From Klebsiella pneumoniae (GTDB lineage: Bacteria; Myxococcota_A; UBA796; SXON01), in NCBI GenBank assembly GCA_945861635.1, contig CAMAWH010000030.1, forward strand, positions 1 through 60,822: DNA of 60,822 bases. The letters run 5' to 3'. The position numbers and the translations under genes were made by a program. The notes beneath the pieces were generated by a model, which made no database searches, was not told the DNA's origin, and saw only the letters and a program-made list of their open reading frames with translations. This document shows, piece by piece, positions 34,452 to 43,416 of the stretch. Every line of letters starts with the position of its first letter. The first letter of the stretch is position 1.

Positions 34452-34993
34452 CGCTCCACAAGCGTCTGTTTGCCTGCATTCTCGCCAGTGTCGCCGGGCT
34501 GTCCTCCGCGCCCATCGCGCATGCCGCCGACATCCAGCGCGTCGTGCTCGACGCCTCGTTTGTGGACCTCATTCCCGAGCGCGTGGTCGCCACGGTTCAA
34601 CAGGACGGAGCCAGTCGCGAAATCGTGCTCGTGGACGACGGATCGAATGTGGACGACGCCGCGGGAGACCGCGTGTGGACGGGTTCGGCGGAAGGCGAGC
34701 CCGCCCAATACCTTCCGATCCGCCTCGCGGTGACGGTAGACGACGTAACACGAGATGTGTATGCAGGGGTCGTTCGTGTAGGCAATGAGCGCACAGTAGA
34801 GGTGGCGTTCGAGGTCATGACGACGCCGCAGGGCGCGCTCGTGGGTGCGCGCCGGACGAGCGCCAGCCCCGGTCGCGTCACGCACGCAACCGAGGCCGTC
34901 CCGCTGCTTGCCGCCAGCTTTTGGTCCGTGCTCCTGCTCGTGCTGGGCGCGCTGGCGCTCCGACGCGGGCGGGCACCGGTGCCCCCGCAGTGA
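34448..34993 (+). CDS. Exported protein with C-terminal membrane anchor (choice-of-anchor-X-like)
   Basis: 181 residues from GTG 34448, which overlaps the dapF stop as GTGA; an in-frame GTG at 34430 is also possible. Sec signal (LHKRLFACILASVAGLSSAPIAHAAD), an Ig-like domain with IVLVDDGSNVDDAAGDRVWTG, then a C-terminal helix (FWSVLLLVLGALALRRGRAP). The 'DDG.(N)xD..AGD..(Y/W)TG' stretch is like the choice-of-anchor X domain and recurs in the gene at 36654 (DDGADPDKIAGDHMYTS). The two exported proteins flank a polytopic membrane protein in one coupled run, suggesting a complex. Function unknown. Confidence 0.7.
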   Translation: MTLHKRLFACILASVAGLSSAPIAHAADIQRVVLDASFVDLIPERVVATVQQDGASREIVLVDDGSNVDDAAGDRVWTGSAEGEPAQYLPIRLAVTVDDVTRDVYAGVVRVGNERTVEVAFEVMTTPQGALVGARRTSASPGRVTHATEAVPLLAASFWSVLLLVLGALALRRGRAPVPPQ

Positions 34994-36657
34994 GTGGCGC
35001 TGCCAGCGTTGCAGGCGGGGTGCCCGCGCCGCGAACCGGGGCCCCTCCTGACACGCACGCGCGCTGCCCCCGAACGGAGCGGATGGCGGCGCTTTTCTTC
35101 CTCGGCATTGCGTTGGTCTGGACGTGGCCGCTGCCTCTCGACCCGTTCACGACGACGATTGCGATGCATTTTGACCAATACCCGGCGGCCTGGCTCGTCC
35201 ATGCCGCCGCCAGCTACGTTCCCGATGGCGTCAGCGAATGGAGCGCCTTTCCGACGGGCGAGCCGACGACTCGACTCGACTCGTTCCTGTTCGCCATGCT
35301 TGCCGTCGCCCTGCGGGGCGCGCTCCCCGGGCTGTTCGTCACCAACCTGTTCGTCCTGTTCGGCCCCCCCATCTCGGCGTGGGCCGCTGAACGCTTCGCG
35401 CGGGAGGCGCTCGGCGCGCGCTTTCCCGCGTCGCTGCTGGCGGGCCTCGCCTTCGGATTCTCGCCGCTCGCGCTGGTCGGCGTGCTGGAAGGACATGTGT
35501 ACTACCTGCTCAATCCGTGGCTGCCGCTGCTCGCCTTGAATGTCTGGCGGGCGGGGAAGGGCACGCGCAGCATCGCAACGTCTCTCCGCACGACCGCGCT
35601 GTGGACACTCTGCCTGTTGACCACCGCCTACATGGGCATCAACGGGTTGGTCATCGTCGCGGCTATCTCTTGGCACCAGCGGCGGGTAGATCGCGTTTTT
35701 GTGGCGACCGCATTCGTCATCGGCCTCGCGTACACGGCGCTGTTCCTGCGCGGCCACGGCGCCGTCACCCGGGACGCAGGAGACGCGCTTGCGCGTCTCG
35801 GTGCGGCATCCCTCACGACGCTTGTGGCGTGGAATCCCTGGATGGACCTGAGTCGCCACTCGCTGGCGCCCACGATCGGGCTCGTTCCTCTCTGCCTGGC
35901 GCTGCTCGCACCGCTTTCCCTCGCGTGGCGGCCGCCGGGCCCGAAACCGTCGCGAATGCTGCTCGCGCTCGGACTTGGCTGTTTGATGCTGGCAATCGGG
36001 CCGGTGCTCGAGTTCGGCGTCAACCGCACCGGCGGCGTACCAACGCTGCTTTACCCATTGTTGAAGCTGGGCTTGTTCGACATCTACCGGTTCCCCATCC
36101 GGTTCGCGTGGGTGAGCGCGCTTGCGTTGGGCGGGCTCGCGGCAATCGTCGTAAGCGAGATGTCGCGCGGGTGGCGCCATCTCTTCGTATTCGCCGGTGT
36201 TCTCGACGTGCTCGTGTTCTCGGGCGCCGCGTTCCGTGTGGATGCGCACCCGACCCCCCTGCCGTCGGCCTATGCGCTGCTCCCCGAAGGGGCGGTCCTC
36301 GATCTCTACCCGGAGGTCGGCGGGGCGCAGGAAGACGTCGGATTTTTTCAGCAAAACCTCGCTTGCTACTATCAGATTTCCCATCGCCGCCCCATCTACG
36401 AGCGGTGTCTGAACACGGACATCTCCCTGTCGCCGCGTCGGAAGGCGAATGCGCGCGTTCATGACGCCGTGTTCGGAAATGGTGACGTTCTGGCCGTCCT
36501 TCGTGACCTCGGCGCACGCAGCGTGGTCGGCCACCTCGACGTGTACCAGCCGTTTGAGCGTTCCGACGTCATCAACCGGCTGAATCGTGACCTTGGCAGT
36601 CCAATTTCGGAAACGCGGGATGGGGGCGAGTGGCTCATGAGTTGGAGGGTCCCATGA
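34990..36657 (+). CDS. Polytopic membrane protein, glycosyltransferase-like
   Basis: 555 residues from GTG 34990, overlapping the previous stop as GTGA. After a polar leader come about 10-11 hydrophobic helices (for example MAALFFLGIALVWTWPLP, LFVTNLFVLFGPPISAWAAE, SLLAGLAFGFSPLALVGVLEGHVYYLLNPWLPLLALNVW, ALAPTIGLVPLCLALLAPLSLAW) and a C-terminal soluble domain (AYALLPEGAVLDLYPEVGG... CYYQISHRRPIYERCLN...VLAVLRDLGARSVVGHLDVY). Layout and the LEGHVYY/DQYPAAW loops recall GT-C-like membrane proteins with periplasmic domains. It resembles the protein at 38567 in architecture. Catalytic residues are not clear. ATGA couples it to the next gene. Confidence 0.75.
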   Translation: MSGAASVAGGVPAPRTGAPPDTHARCPRTERMAALFFLGIALVWTWPLPLDPFTTTIAMHFDQYPAAWLVHAAASYVPDGVSEWSAFPTGEPTTRLDSFLFAMLAVALRGALPGLFVTNLFVLFGPPISAWAAERFAREALGARFPASLLAGLAFGFSPLALVGVLEGHVYYLLNPWLPLLALNVWRAGKGTRSIATSLRTTALWTLCLLTTAYMGINGLVIVAAISWHQRRVDRVFVATAFVIGLAYTALFLRGHGAVTRDAGDALARLGAASLTTLVAWNPWMDLSRHSLAPTIGLVPLCLALLAPLSLAWRPPGPKPSRMLLALGLGCLMLAIGPVLEFGVNRTGGVPTLLYPLLKLGLFDIYRFPIRFAWVSALALGGLAAIVVSEMSRGWRHLFVFAGVLDVLVFSGAAFRVDAHPTPLPSAYALLPEGAVLDLYPEVGGAQEDVGFFQQNLACYYQISHRRPIYERCLNTDISLSPRRKANARVHDAVFGNGDVLAVLRDLGARSVVGHLDVYQPFERSDVINRLNRDLGSPISETRDGGEWLMSWRVP

Positions 36658-37181
36658 CCGTGGTGTTGCTCGCGATTCCGTTGGCCTTGGCCCGAGAGGT
36701 CGATGTCAAGGTCCACGACATGCAGGGCGTCGTCACCGGTGACGTACACGTCGAGCTCGTCGGTCCGGGCGGAAAGACCAGCTTTGACCCGAAGGATGAC
36801 GGTGCCGATCCGGACAAGATCGCCGGCGACCACATGTACACGTCGCATGGTGACGTGGCCGCCGAAAACGGCGAAGTCGTCGTGACCGGCGGTGGAAAGA
36901 CGTGGCGGGGCGGATTCGCATTCGACATCGACAGTGATGCCGTCCTGCTCATCGGCCTGCAACCCGACGGTTTGGCTGGAGCGAGCACGAAGGAGGTGAT
37001 GTTCGTGCCCGAGCCGGCGCGCGATGAAACGCCGCAGGCTCCCGGCGGAAGCGCCCGTACAACCCGCACAACGCTGCCAAAGGGAATGTGGGTGGGCTGG
37101 GGACTCGGCGTTCTGGCGTTGGCGGCACTCGGTGCGCTGGCGTGGCTGGGCGGGCGTGCGAGCCGAAGGGAAGCCTCCTGA
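36654..37181 (+). CDS. Exported protein with C-terminal membrane anchor
   Basis: 175 residues from ATG 36654, which overlaps the preceding stop (ATGA). A short signal (MTVVLLAIPLALA) precedes 'REVDVKVHDMQGVVTGDVHVELVGPGGKTSFDPKDDGADPDKIAGDHMYTSHGDV', a beta-rich domain with the same DDG...AGD..YT motif as the protein at 34448. A Pro/Thr/Arg-rich linker and a helix (WVGWGLGVLALAALGALAWLGG) ending RASRREAS follow. It should be anchored by the C-terminal helix with most of the chain outside. Paired with 34448 around the membrane protein. Unknown function. Confidence 0.75.
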   Translation: MTVVLLAIPLALAREVDVKVHDMQGVVTGDVHVELVGPGGKTSFDPKDDGADPDKIAGDHMYTSHGDVAAENGEVVVTGGGKTWRGGFAFDIDSDAVLLIGLQPDGLAGASTKEVMFVPEPARDETPQAPGGSARTTRTTLPKGMWVGWGLGVLALAALGALAWLGGRASRREAS

Positions 37182-37221
37182 CGGCCTCCGTGTTAGACGC
37201 CCGCCGTTTGCGAGGGTTGAC

Positions 37222-38415
37222 ATGGACGATATCGAAGAGCCCAAGAAGAAGGGTGGTTGTCTCAAATACGCGCTGCTGGGCTGTGGCGTGCTCGTGATCC
37301 TCGGCCTCGTCGGCGGCGGCATCGGCGGGTATCTGGCCTACCGCTCGTTTTCGTCGTACAAAAGCAAGCTGACCGCCCTGGCCGACCAGCAGTTCGTGAC
37401 GGTGAATGTGAGTAATCCGGGAAGTGTCGACTTGACCCTGTCGTGTGACGTTCCGGACGGAGAACCCACCACGGCCACGGTTGCGGTGAACGACAGCAAC
37501 TATGTCATGTTCACCACGTCGTATCCGGTGAATTGCACGGTAAGCCGGCCCGATCTCTCGACTGCGAAAGTCATCCAGGAACTGACCGCCCCGGCGGATG
37601 GCAGCAACTCCTTTTCGTACACGGTTGGTGAGCCGTCGGCGGTGGCCGCGTTGACACCCGAGGGTGACGCGGACCCGATTCCCCCGGTCGATCCCTCGGC
37701 ACCCGCGGATGGCGCGACGTCGGCGCCGCCGACCGACCTGGCCGATCCGATGACGCCCGGCACCGCTTCGTCCGGCACCGCTTCGTCCGGCACCGCTTCG
37801 TCCGGCACCACTTCGTCCGGCACCACGGCATCGACCACCCCGGCGCCGTCGAGCGCGTCGTCAACAACGTCGCCCGCGTCGTCTTCGTCGCAACCGGCCA
37901 GCACCAGCTCCGCTTCCGCGAGCAAGCCGTCGTCTTCGACCTCCAAGCCCGCCACAACGACGTCGTCCAGTTCGCCGTCGTCCAGTTCGCCGTCGTCCAG
38001 TTCGTCGTCCCCGTCTTCGAGCTCGTCCTCAAAGCCGTCGTCGTCCTCCACGAGCAGCTCCGCGTCAACCACGCCGGCTTCCTCGACGACGGCGTCGTCG
38101 TCCAGCGCCACGAGGCCGCCGAACATGCCGCCGCCGGTCACCAAGAGCAGCTCCAGCGGAGAGAAGGTCGCCGTCAACTTCAGCCTGCCGTCCGGCGGAA
38201 AGTACGAAGGCATCGAAGTCTTCGTGGACGGCGCTTCGCTCGGCGTCAAGCCGATGCGGGAGCGGGTGATGGTGGGCAAGCACGTGTTCCGGTTCTACAA
38301 GCCGGATGTGCTGGACATCAACTGCCCGATTGTGGTGCCGGACACGGGCCGTTCGCTGGAGATCAGTGCTCGGAAGGCCACCTGCCCGCCGGCGTCGATC
38401 GACGATTTGGACTGA
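37222..38415 (+). CDS. Membrane-anchored protein with Ser/Thr-rich linker and PEGA-like end
   Basis: 397 residues from ATG 37222. A charged start (MDDIEEPKKKGGC) and one helix (ALLGCGVLVILGLVGGGIGGYLAY) anchor it. A first domain with two Cys follows (TLSCDVPDG... YPVNCTVSRPD). Residues ~175-305 are a low-complexity linker of Ser, Thr, Pro and Ala with 15-bp tandem repeats (GTASS units 37759-37833; SSSPS-type units near 37968-38012). The C-terminal ~85 residues (VNFSLPSGGKYEGIEVFVDGASLGVKPMRERVMVGKHVFRFYKPD) are a PEGA-like beta domain. The linker may cross peptidoglycan or be glycosylated. It follows 36654 by 40 bp. Confidence 0.75.
   Translation: MDDIEEPKKKGGCLKYALLGCGVLVILGLVGGGIGGYLAYRSFSSYKSKLTALADQQFVTVNVSNPGSVDLTLSCDVPDGEPTTATVAVNDSNYVMFTTSYPVNCTVSRPDLSTAKVIQELTAPADGSNSFSYTVGEPSAVAALTPEGDADPIPPVDPSAPADGATSAPPTDLADPMTPGTASSGTASSGTASSGTTSSGTTASTTPAPSSASSTTSPASSSSQPASTSSASASKPSSSTSKPATTTSSSSPSSSSPSSSSSSPSSSSSSKPSSSSTSSSASTTPASSTTASSSSATRPPNMPPPVTKSSSSGEKVAVNFSLPSGGKYEGIEVFVDGASLGVKPMRERVMVGKHVFRFYKPDVLDINCPIVVPDTGRSLEISARKATCPPASIDDLD
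37759..37833 (+). repeat. 15-bp tandem repeats coding Gly-Thr-Ala-Ser-Ser
   Basis: GGCACCGCTTCGTCC stands three times at 37759-37803, followed by two variants to 37833. All units keep the reading frame, so length changes by slippage would lengthen or shorten the linker without breaking the protein. Confidence 0.85.
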
Positions 38416-38566
38416 AACTTCCGCGTGGGCCGACGAGCAGCGGCGCATCGCGCGCAACTCCGCAGCGAGACCGCTGCGGAAGGTAGCCCGCCGCACGTCG
38501 AGCCTCCCGCCGCCGCTACCCCCAAACCAGCGGCGGCGCACCGTGTTTCGTCGCCGTCCAGCCCCG

Positions 38567-40216
38567 TCACGGCGCCCGGTACCGAACGAAGGGGTCGCTC
38601 GGCTCGGGCGTCCACCCGTCGAGTACGACCTCCACGCACCGTCGATAGGCCGCCCCGGCGGCATCCTCCCCGACATAGCGCAGGTCCAACCATACCTCTC
38701 GGATGCCTGCGTGCACGAGCGCGCGCGTGGTCGCGGCGTCCACCACCGCCGTGCCAACCGACAACCCCTGCTCACACTGCCCGACCGCGTGTAGTCCCGC
38801 GTTTTCGCGCCACGCTCGCGCCAGAGCGTGCGGGGCCGTCGCGTCGAACGGCGAGCGTGTCCCGTCCGCCATGGGGCGCCCGTGGCTGATCTGCTCGATC
38901 AGGTCGAGGCGATCGCCGCGAAACCGACCCTGCCCAAGCGGCAACAGCAACAGCGGCACGTCCGGCGCCACCGCCAGCCGCAGCGCCGAGTCCGGCGTCA
39001 ACAGCCCCACTGCGCCGAAAGGAACGGCCCGAGAGAGCAGCGCGGCCTCCTCCACCAGCAATCCCCCCGCCAACAGCGACACCATCGTCGGCAGGCGGAC
39101 GGACCCCGCCGCCAGCGCGAGCACCAACCCGGCCAGAATCCACGCGCGGTCCGCCCACCACAGGCGCGACGCCGCAGGCACCATCGACAGCCACCCCCAG
39201 GGCATGACGACGGGGCCAGGAAGCCACGCTCCGACGCCAAGCAGCACCGCGCCGCTTACGACGGCAAGCGGCCAGGCCCAGCGTTGCAACGCCCCCCCCT
39301 CGCGCCGGCGGGTCCACGCGCCGTACGCTGCAAGGGCCACAAGCACGGGGCGCACCACCGTGCCGAGGGCCACCCCGTCCATCCCGTAGATTCGCCCCGC
39401 GGCCAGATCCGCCGGCCGAACCAGCGCCCCGCCCAACCGCGCCGGCGCCCAGGGATCGAGCCCGGCGCTCGGTAATTCCGGTAGGCCGCTCCACACCCAC
39501 GCCGCGGCGGGCAACACCAAAACCGCGTACGCCGCGAGCACGCTCAGGCCGCTCGCCGCGTCGCGACGCAGCAAGGCGGGTCCGATGGCCAGCGGGACCG
39601 CCAGCAGCGCAAAATCCCACGACGCCAACGTCGCCACGGCCGCGCACACCCCGGCAAGCACCGCCGCCCCGGCGCCGCCTTCTGCCGCCAGCACGCCGAG
39701 TCCAAGCGTCAACGGCAGGAAGATCGAGGCGAACGCAACCGTCGATCTTCCCTCCCCGATCTCGCGGAGCACGCCCTCGCATACCTGAAAACCCACGCCG
39801 GCAGCCAAAGCCCCGCTCCACGTGCCCCACCATCGCCCCCCGAGCCACGCCGCCGCCGCACCGAGCGCCCAGATCAGCGTGAGCGCGTACAGCCACATCC
39901 CCCCTGCAAAGCCGAAGACCGCGCAGAACGGCCACGACGCCAGCGCATCCACCGGGATGCCATCGACCACGCTGCGGTCGGTCCGATACGGCAGACCGTG
40001 CAAATCATCCGCCAGCACGCCGGCGATTCCGCGCGTGTGCGCCTGCCAGTGCAGGTTCAGCGTGACCGGTGCGTACGGCAACTGAACATCTCCCGGAAAC
40101 GTGCCCGGACCGATGTTTGCGGGCACGAGCAACAGCCACGCGCTTACGACGAGCGCCACAAGCACCAGCCAGAAGCGACGAGGGAGCGGCGACAGGCCGG
40201 GGAGCAACGCGAACAT
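38567..40216 (-). CDS. Polytopic membrane protein, glycosyltransferase-like
   Basis: 549 residues from ATG 40216. A first helix (FWLVLVALVVSAWLLLVPA) is followed by a periplasmic loop (PGDVQLPYAPVTLNLHWQAHTRGIAGVLADDLHGLPYRTDRSVVDGIPVDAL), about ten further helices and a C-terminal soluble domain (LLLLPLGQGRFRGDRLDLIEQISHGRPMADGTR... VDAATTRALVHAGIREVWLDLRYVG). The arrangement parallels the protein at 34990 and membrane proteins of the GT-C type. I cannot point to catalytic residues. It begins 12 bp after the sigma-factor gene and is probably in its transcript. Confidence 0.75.
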   Translation of the reverse strand: MFALLPGLSPLPRRFWLVLVALVVSAWLLLVPANIGPGTFPGDVQLPYAPVTLNLHWQAHTRGIAGVLADDLHGLPYRTDRSVVDGIPVDALASWPFCAVFGFAGGMWLYALTLIWALGAAAAWLGGRWWGTWSGALAAGVGFQVCEGVLREIGEGRSTVAFASIFLPLTLGLGVLAAEGGAGAAVLAGVCAAVATLASWDFALLAVPLAIGPALLRRDAASGLSVLAAYAVLVLPAAAWVWSGLPELPSAGLDPWAPARLGGALVRPADLAAGRIYGMDGVALGTVVRPVLVALAAYGAWTRRREGGALQRWAWPLAVVSGAVLLGVGAWLPGPVVMPWGWLSMVPAASRLWWADRAWILAGLVLALAAGSVRLPTMVSLLAGGLLVEEAALLSRAVPFGAVGLLTPDSALRLAVAPDVPLLLLPLGQGRFRGDRLDLIEQISHGRPMADGTRSPFDATAPHALARAWRENAGLHAVGQCEQGLSVGTAVVDAATTRALVHAGIREVWLDLRYVGEDAAGAAYRRCVEVVLDGWTPEPSDPFVRYRAP

Positions 40217-40228
40217 CGAGCGTCCCCT

Positions 40229-40945
40229 CTACTCCAGGATCGCCTGCAAGCGGTGTTTGAGCCGCTTTACGCCCTGCCCACGGAGCTGGCACGCGCGGCT
40301 CTCCGTGACGCCGAGGCTCTCTCCGATTTCCTTGAGGTTCTTCCCCTTCAAGTAGTAGAGCGTGACGACCGTTCGCTCTTTGTCCGGAAGGTTGGTGACG
40401 GCTTCTTTGACCTCGGCGGTGATCTCTTCCGCAATCCAGCGGTCGGCGATCTCCGGCTCGTTGGCGCTCACGGTGTCGATCAAGGTCGTGCCGCCATCTT
40501 CATCGATGGGCGTGTCGATGGACGTCAGCGACGAGATCCGCGAATCGGCGGCCAGATCCTCGTATTCCTCGACCGTCATCTCCAGCTTGGCGGCGATCTC
40601 CTCTCGCAGGGGGTCACGCTTGAGCTTGCGCTTCAGCTCATTGCGCGCGATCTCGATACGGGCGAACTTCCGGCGTACGGAGCGCGGAACCCAATCGCTT
40701 CCTCGGAGCGAGTCCACAATCGCGCCTCGGATGCGGATCTCGGCGTACGACTTGAACGGCACGTTGCGATCGGGCTCGAACCGGTCGATCGCGTCGATCA
40801 GCCCGACCGTTCCGACCATGATCAACTCGTCCACATCGACGTTTGACGGCAAACGCCGCACCATCCGACCCGCGATGGTGCGGACCAGCGGGTAGTACTC
40901 GAGAATCATCTTCTCGCGCGTGGCGGGCGTGAGGGGGAATTCCAT
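40229..40945 (-). CDS. FliA/WhiG-family RNA polymerase sigma factor
   Basis: 238 residues from ATG 40945, the length of sigma-28 type factors. Region 2: YYPLVRTIAGRMVRRLPSNVDVDELIMVGTVGLIDAIDRFEPDRNVPFKSYAEIRIRGAIVDSLRGSDWVPRSVRRK, an unmistakable FliA-type core-binding and -10 reading segment. Region 3: DPLREEIAAKLEMTVEEYEDL. Region 4: LPDKERTVVTLYYLKGKNLKEIGESLGVTESRACQLRGQGVKRLKHRL (the -35 helix-turn-helix). No flagellar genes are in the window, so it may control another set, such as the envelope genes nearby. It is divergent from the MMPL gene with 86 bp between starts. Confidence 0.93.
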   Translation of the reverse strand: MEFPLTPATREKMILEYYPLVRTIAGRMVRRLPSNVDVDELIMVGTVGLIDAIDRFEPDRNVPFKSYAEIRIRGAIVDSLRGSDWVPRSVRRKFARIEIARNELKRKLKRDPLREEIAAKLEMTVEEYEDLAADSRISSLTSIDTPIDEDGGTTLIDTVSANEPEIADRWIAEEITAEVKEAVTNLPDKERTVVTLYYLKGKNLKEIGESLGVTESRACQLRGQGVKRLKHRLQAILE

Positions 40946-41031
40946 TCGGCGCTAACGATACGTCGGGAACCCTTGACGTGCAAACCCCGCGTCCTTTCCT
41001 CCAGCCGGTGTCCGGGGTAATGGTCGGGCCG

Positions 41032-43416
41032 ATGGCTGACAAGACGCTCGGATTCTACGGCCGCCTGGCGCGCGCGGTCATGCGCAATCGTGGCGTGACG
41101 CTCGCCATCCTCGGCGTTGTCTGCATCGTGTCCGGGTGGTTCACGCTCGGGCTTCGCGTGGACTCCGACATCCTGCACCTGATGCCGCAGGACGAGCCGA
41201 CCACAAAGGCCCTCGAAAAGCTCGACACGGAGGAAGGGGGCGTCAACGTTCTGACGATCGCGGCCGAAGCCGATGACATTGCGGCGCGCGATGCGTTCAT
41301 GGGCGAATTGGCCACCCAGTTGGAGGCGCTGACCGACGTCGGGTACGTGCTGTGGAAGATCGATCCGGCGCTGACCTACCGGCTCGGTGTACTCCAGCTT
41401 CCGACTGAGGATCTGCTGCTTTTACGTGATCGCGTGCGGGCCGCGCTCTCGCTCGGGTCGGCGATCTCGAACCCGTTCATGGCGGCGCGCGTGCTCGACC
41501 TCGGGCCGCTGACCGCCAAGCTGGAAACGGCGGGAGATGGGATGAAGCTCGCCTCGCCCGAAGGGGTGGCGCGGATGGTGGTCCGGCCCACGGGGTCGGC
41601 GCACGACATCCCGTTTGCGCGGCAGTTCATGGCGCAAGTGTATGCGGTGATCGACGGTCTCGACCCGGAAGGGCGTGGCGTTCACGTTCGGTGGATCGGC
41701 GGCGCCTACCGGCATAATGTCGAAGACTACGAGGGCATCGTTCGCGACTTTGGGTGGACGACCGTTGCGAGCTTCGTGTTGGTGCTCATCATCATCGCTG
41801 CCGCGTTCCGGGCGCCGCGGGCGGTCTTCGTCATCTTTGCGCCGCTGATGATGTCGAACCTGTGGACGCTGGCGGTTGCCGCCGGCACCGTCGGCTCGCT
41901 GAACAGCTTCACATCGTTCGTGAACGCTGTCCTCATTGGCCTCGGCGTGGAATTCGGTGTCCACTTGTACGCCCGCGTGCGGGAGTTTTTGGAAGAGGGT
42001 CACTCGATCGAGGAAGCCACCGAGCGCGCCTGGGAGAGCGTTGGCGGGGCCTGCACCTCGGCGGCGTTCACGTCGTCTGCCGGGTTCATGGCGCTGGTGT
42101 GCGCGCACTTCGCTGGCTTTCGGCAGTTGGGATGGTTGCTGGCGCTCGGCCTCATCCTGACGCTCATCGCGGAAATGGTGCTGATGCCGGTGCTGTTGAG
42201 CTGGACGGAGGGCAAGCACGCGGCCTCGCACGTCGAAGCGAAGAAAGCACGCAAGATTCGCCGGCTTCCGGCGCTGTACAAGCTCGCGCCGATGACACTG
42301 ATGGTGCTCGGCAGCTTCACCGTCGTAGCGGGCCTGTTCGTTCGGAACATCGACTTCGAGTACGATCTTTCGGAGCTTCGCCGCCAAGGGTTGGCCTACG
42401 GTGACCTGTCCGAAAGAGAGCGTGCCCTCGTGCGCGATTCGTACGCCCCGGTCATCGTCACCTACGACTCCGACGCGGCGATGACGCTTGCCCACGAGCG
42501 CCTCACGAAGAAGATTCCGGGACTCGCCGAAGAAGACGGCCTCTACGGGGCCAAGGTCTTCTCTCTCCGCACGATCCTGCCTGTCGATCAGGCGGAGCGT
42601 GCCGCGATCCTCCAGGAGATCGCTGCGCTGGCGGCGGATCCCACCGCCGTCTACCTGCCCGCCGCCGTTCACACGAACCTCGACAAGCTGGCCCAGATCG
42701 ACTTCACCAAGCCGATGACGCCAGAAGACCTTCCGGAAAGCGTGCAGCACGCCCTCGGCGCCCTCGGTGGCACCCATCGCCTGCTCGTCATTCCGGCCGG
42801 AAACATGTGGGACATGCGCTCCGCGGCGAAGCTGATTGAGGCGATTGAACGGGAGTTTCCCGACCAGACCTTCGCGGGCGAATACCTGACCCTCGGCGTG
42901 CTTTACCGCACCATGCTTCGGGACGGCCCAGTCATCACGCTCGTGGCGTTCTTGCTCGTTTTCCTGTTTACGGGCGCGGACCTCCGGAAGGTTTTGCCCA
43001 CCATCGGCGCCATGGGCGTGCTGATCTCCGGCATGGCGTGGTGGGGGGCGCTCCTGGTGTTTGCCGATATCAAGCTGTCGATCGTCAACTTCGTGGGCGT
43101 GCCGATCGTCCTCGGTATCGGCATCGACGTGATGATTCACCTCATCCATCGCATCAACGAGGAGGGGCCGGGGCGCATCCAGAAAGCCCTTGCAACCACG
43201 GGTTGGGCCAGCGCGCTGGGCACATCGACGACGGTGGTGGCGTTTGCCGCGCTCTCGCTCGCGTCGTCGCAAGGCATCCGATCTCTGGGATTGCTCGTTC
43301 TACTTGGCGAGATCGCGGTGACCGTGGCCGGCTTCGTCCTCGTGCCGCTGGGATTCGCCACGCTCTGGGCGTGGGAGGGAAAGATCCCGCAGGCGGAGCC
43401 GGACGATGAGGACTAG
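41032..43416 (+). CDS. MMPL/RND-family membrane transporter
   Basis: 794 residues from ATG 41032 (an ATG at 41020 is possible). Twelve-helix RND layout in two halves: N-terminal helix (GVTLAILGVVCIVSGWFTLGL), a large periplasmic domain with DSDILHLMPQDEPTTKALEKLD, then helices with VNAVLIGLGVEFGVHLYARVREFLEEG and CTSAAFTSSAGFMALVCAHFAGFRQLGWLLALGL, and the second-half equivalents VGVPIVLGIGIDVMIHLIHRINEEG and ALGTSTTVVAFAALSLASSQGIRSLGLLVLLGEI. It resembles HpnN-type hopanoid or lipid exporters. Substrate is not provable. It overlaps the SulP gene by 11 bp. Confidence 0.88.
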   Translation: MADKTLGFYGRLARAVMRNRGVTLAILGVVCIVSGWFTLGLRVDSDILHLMPQDEPTTKALEKLDTEEGGVNVLTIAAEADDIAARDAFMGELATQLEALTDVGYVLWKIDPALTYRLGVLQLPTEDLLLLRDRVRAALSLGSAISNPFMAARVLDLGPLTAKLETAGDGMKLASPEGVARMVVRPTGSAHDIPFARQFMAQVYAVIDGLDPEGRGVHVRWIGGAYRHNVEDYEGIVRDFGWTTVASFVLVLIIIAAAFRAPRAVFVIFAPLMMSNLWTLAVAAGTVGSLNSFTSFVNAVLIGLGVEFGVHLYARVREFLEEGHSIEEATERAWESVGGACTSAAFTSSAGFMALVCAHFAGFRQLGWLLALGLILTLIAEMVLMPVLLSWTEGKHAASHVEAKKARKIRRLPALYKLAPMTLMVLGSFTVVAGLFVRNIDFEYDLSELRRQGLAYGDLSERERALVRDSYAPVIVTYDSDAAMTLAHERLTKKIPGLAEEDGLYGAKVFSLRTILPVDQAERAAILQEIAALAADPTAVYLPAAVHTNLDKLAQIDFTKPMTPEDLPESVQHALGALGGTHRLLVIPAGNMWDMRSAAKLIEAIEREFPDQTFAGEYLTLGVLYRTMLRDGPVITLVAFLLVFLFTGADLRKVLPTIGAMGVLISGMAWWGALLVFADIKLSIVNFVGVPIVLGIGIDVMIHLIHRINEEGPGRIQKALATTGWASALGTSTTVVAFAALSLASSQGIRSLGLLVLLGEIAVTVAGFVLVPLGFATLWAWEGKIPQAEPDDED

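Noticed and set aside
34597..36534. 645-codon minus-strand ORF
   Set aside because: Antisense to two coupled plus-strand genes with clear signal and membrane helices; no domain of its own.
41422..43272. 616-codon minus-strand ORF
   Set aside because: Lies wholly antisense to the MMPL transporter gene, is His/Arg/Asp-rich and has no domain; a high-GC shadow.
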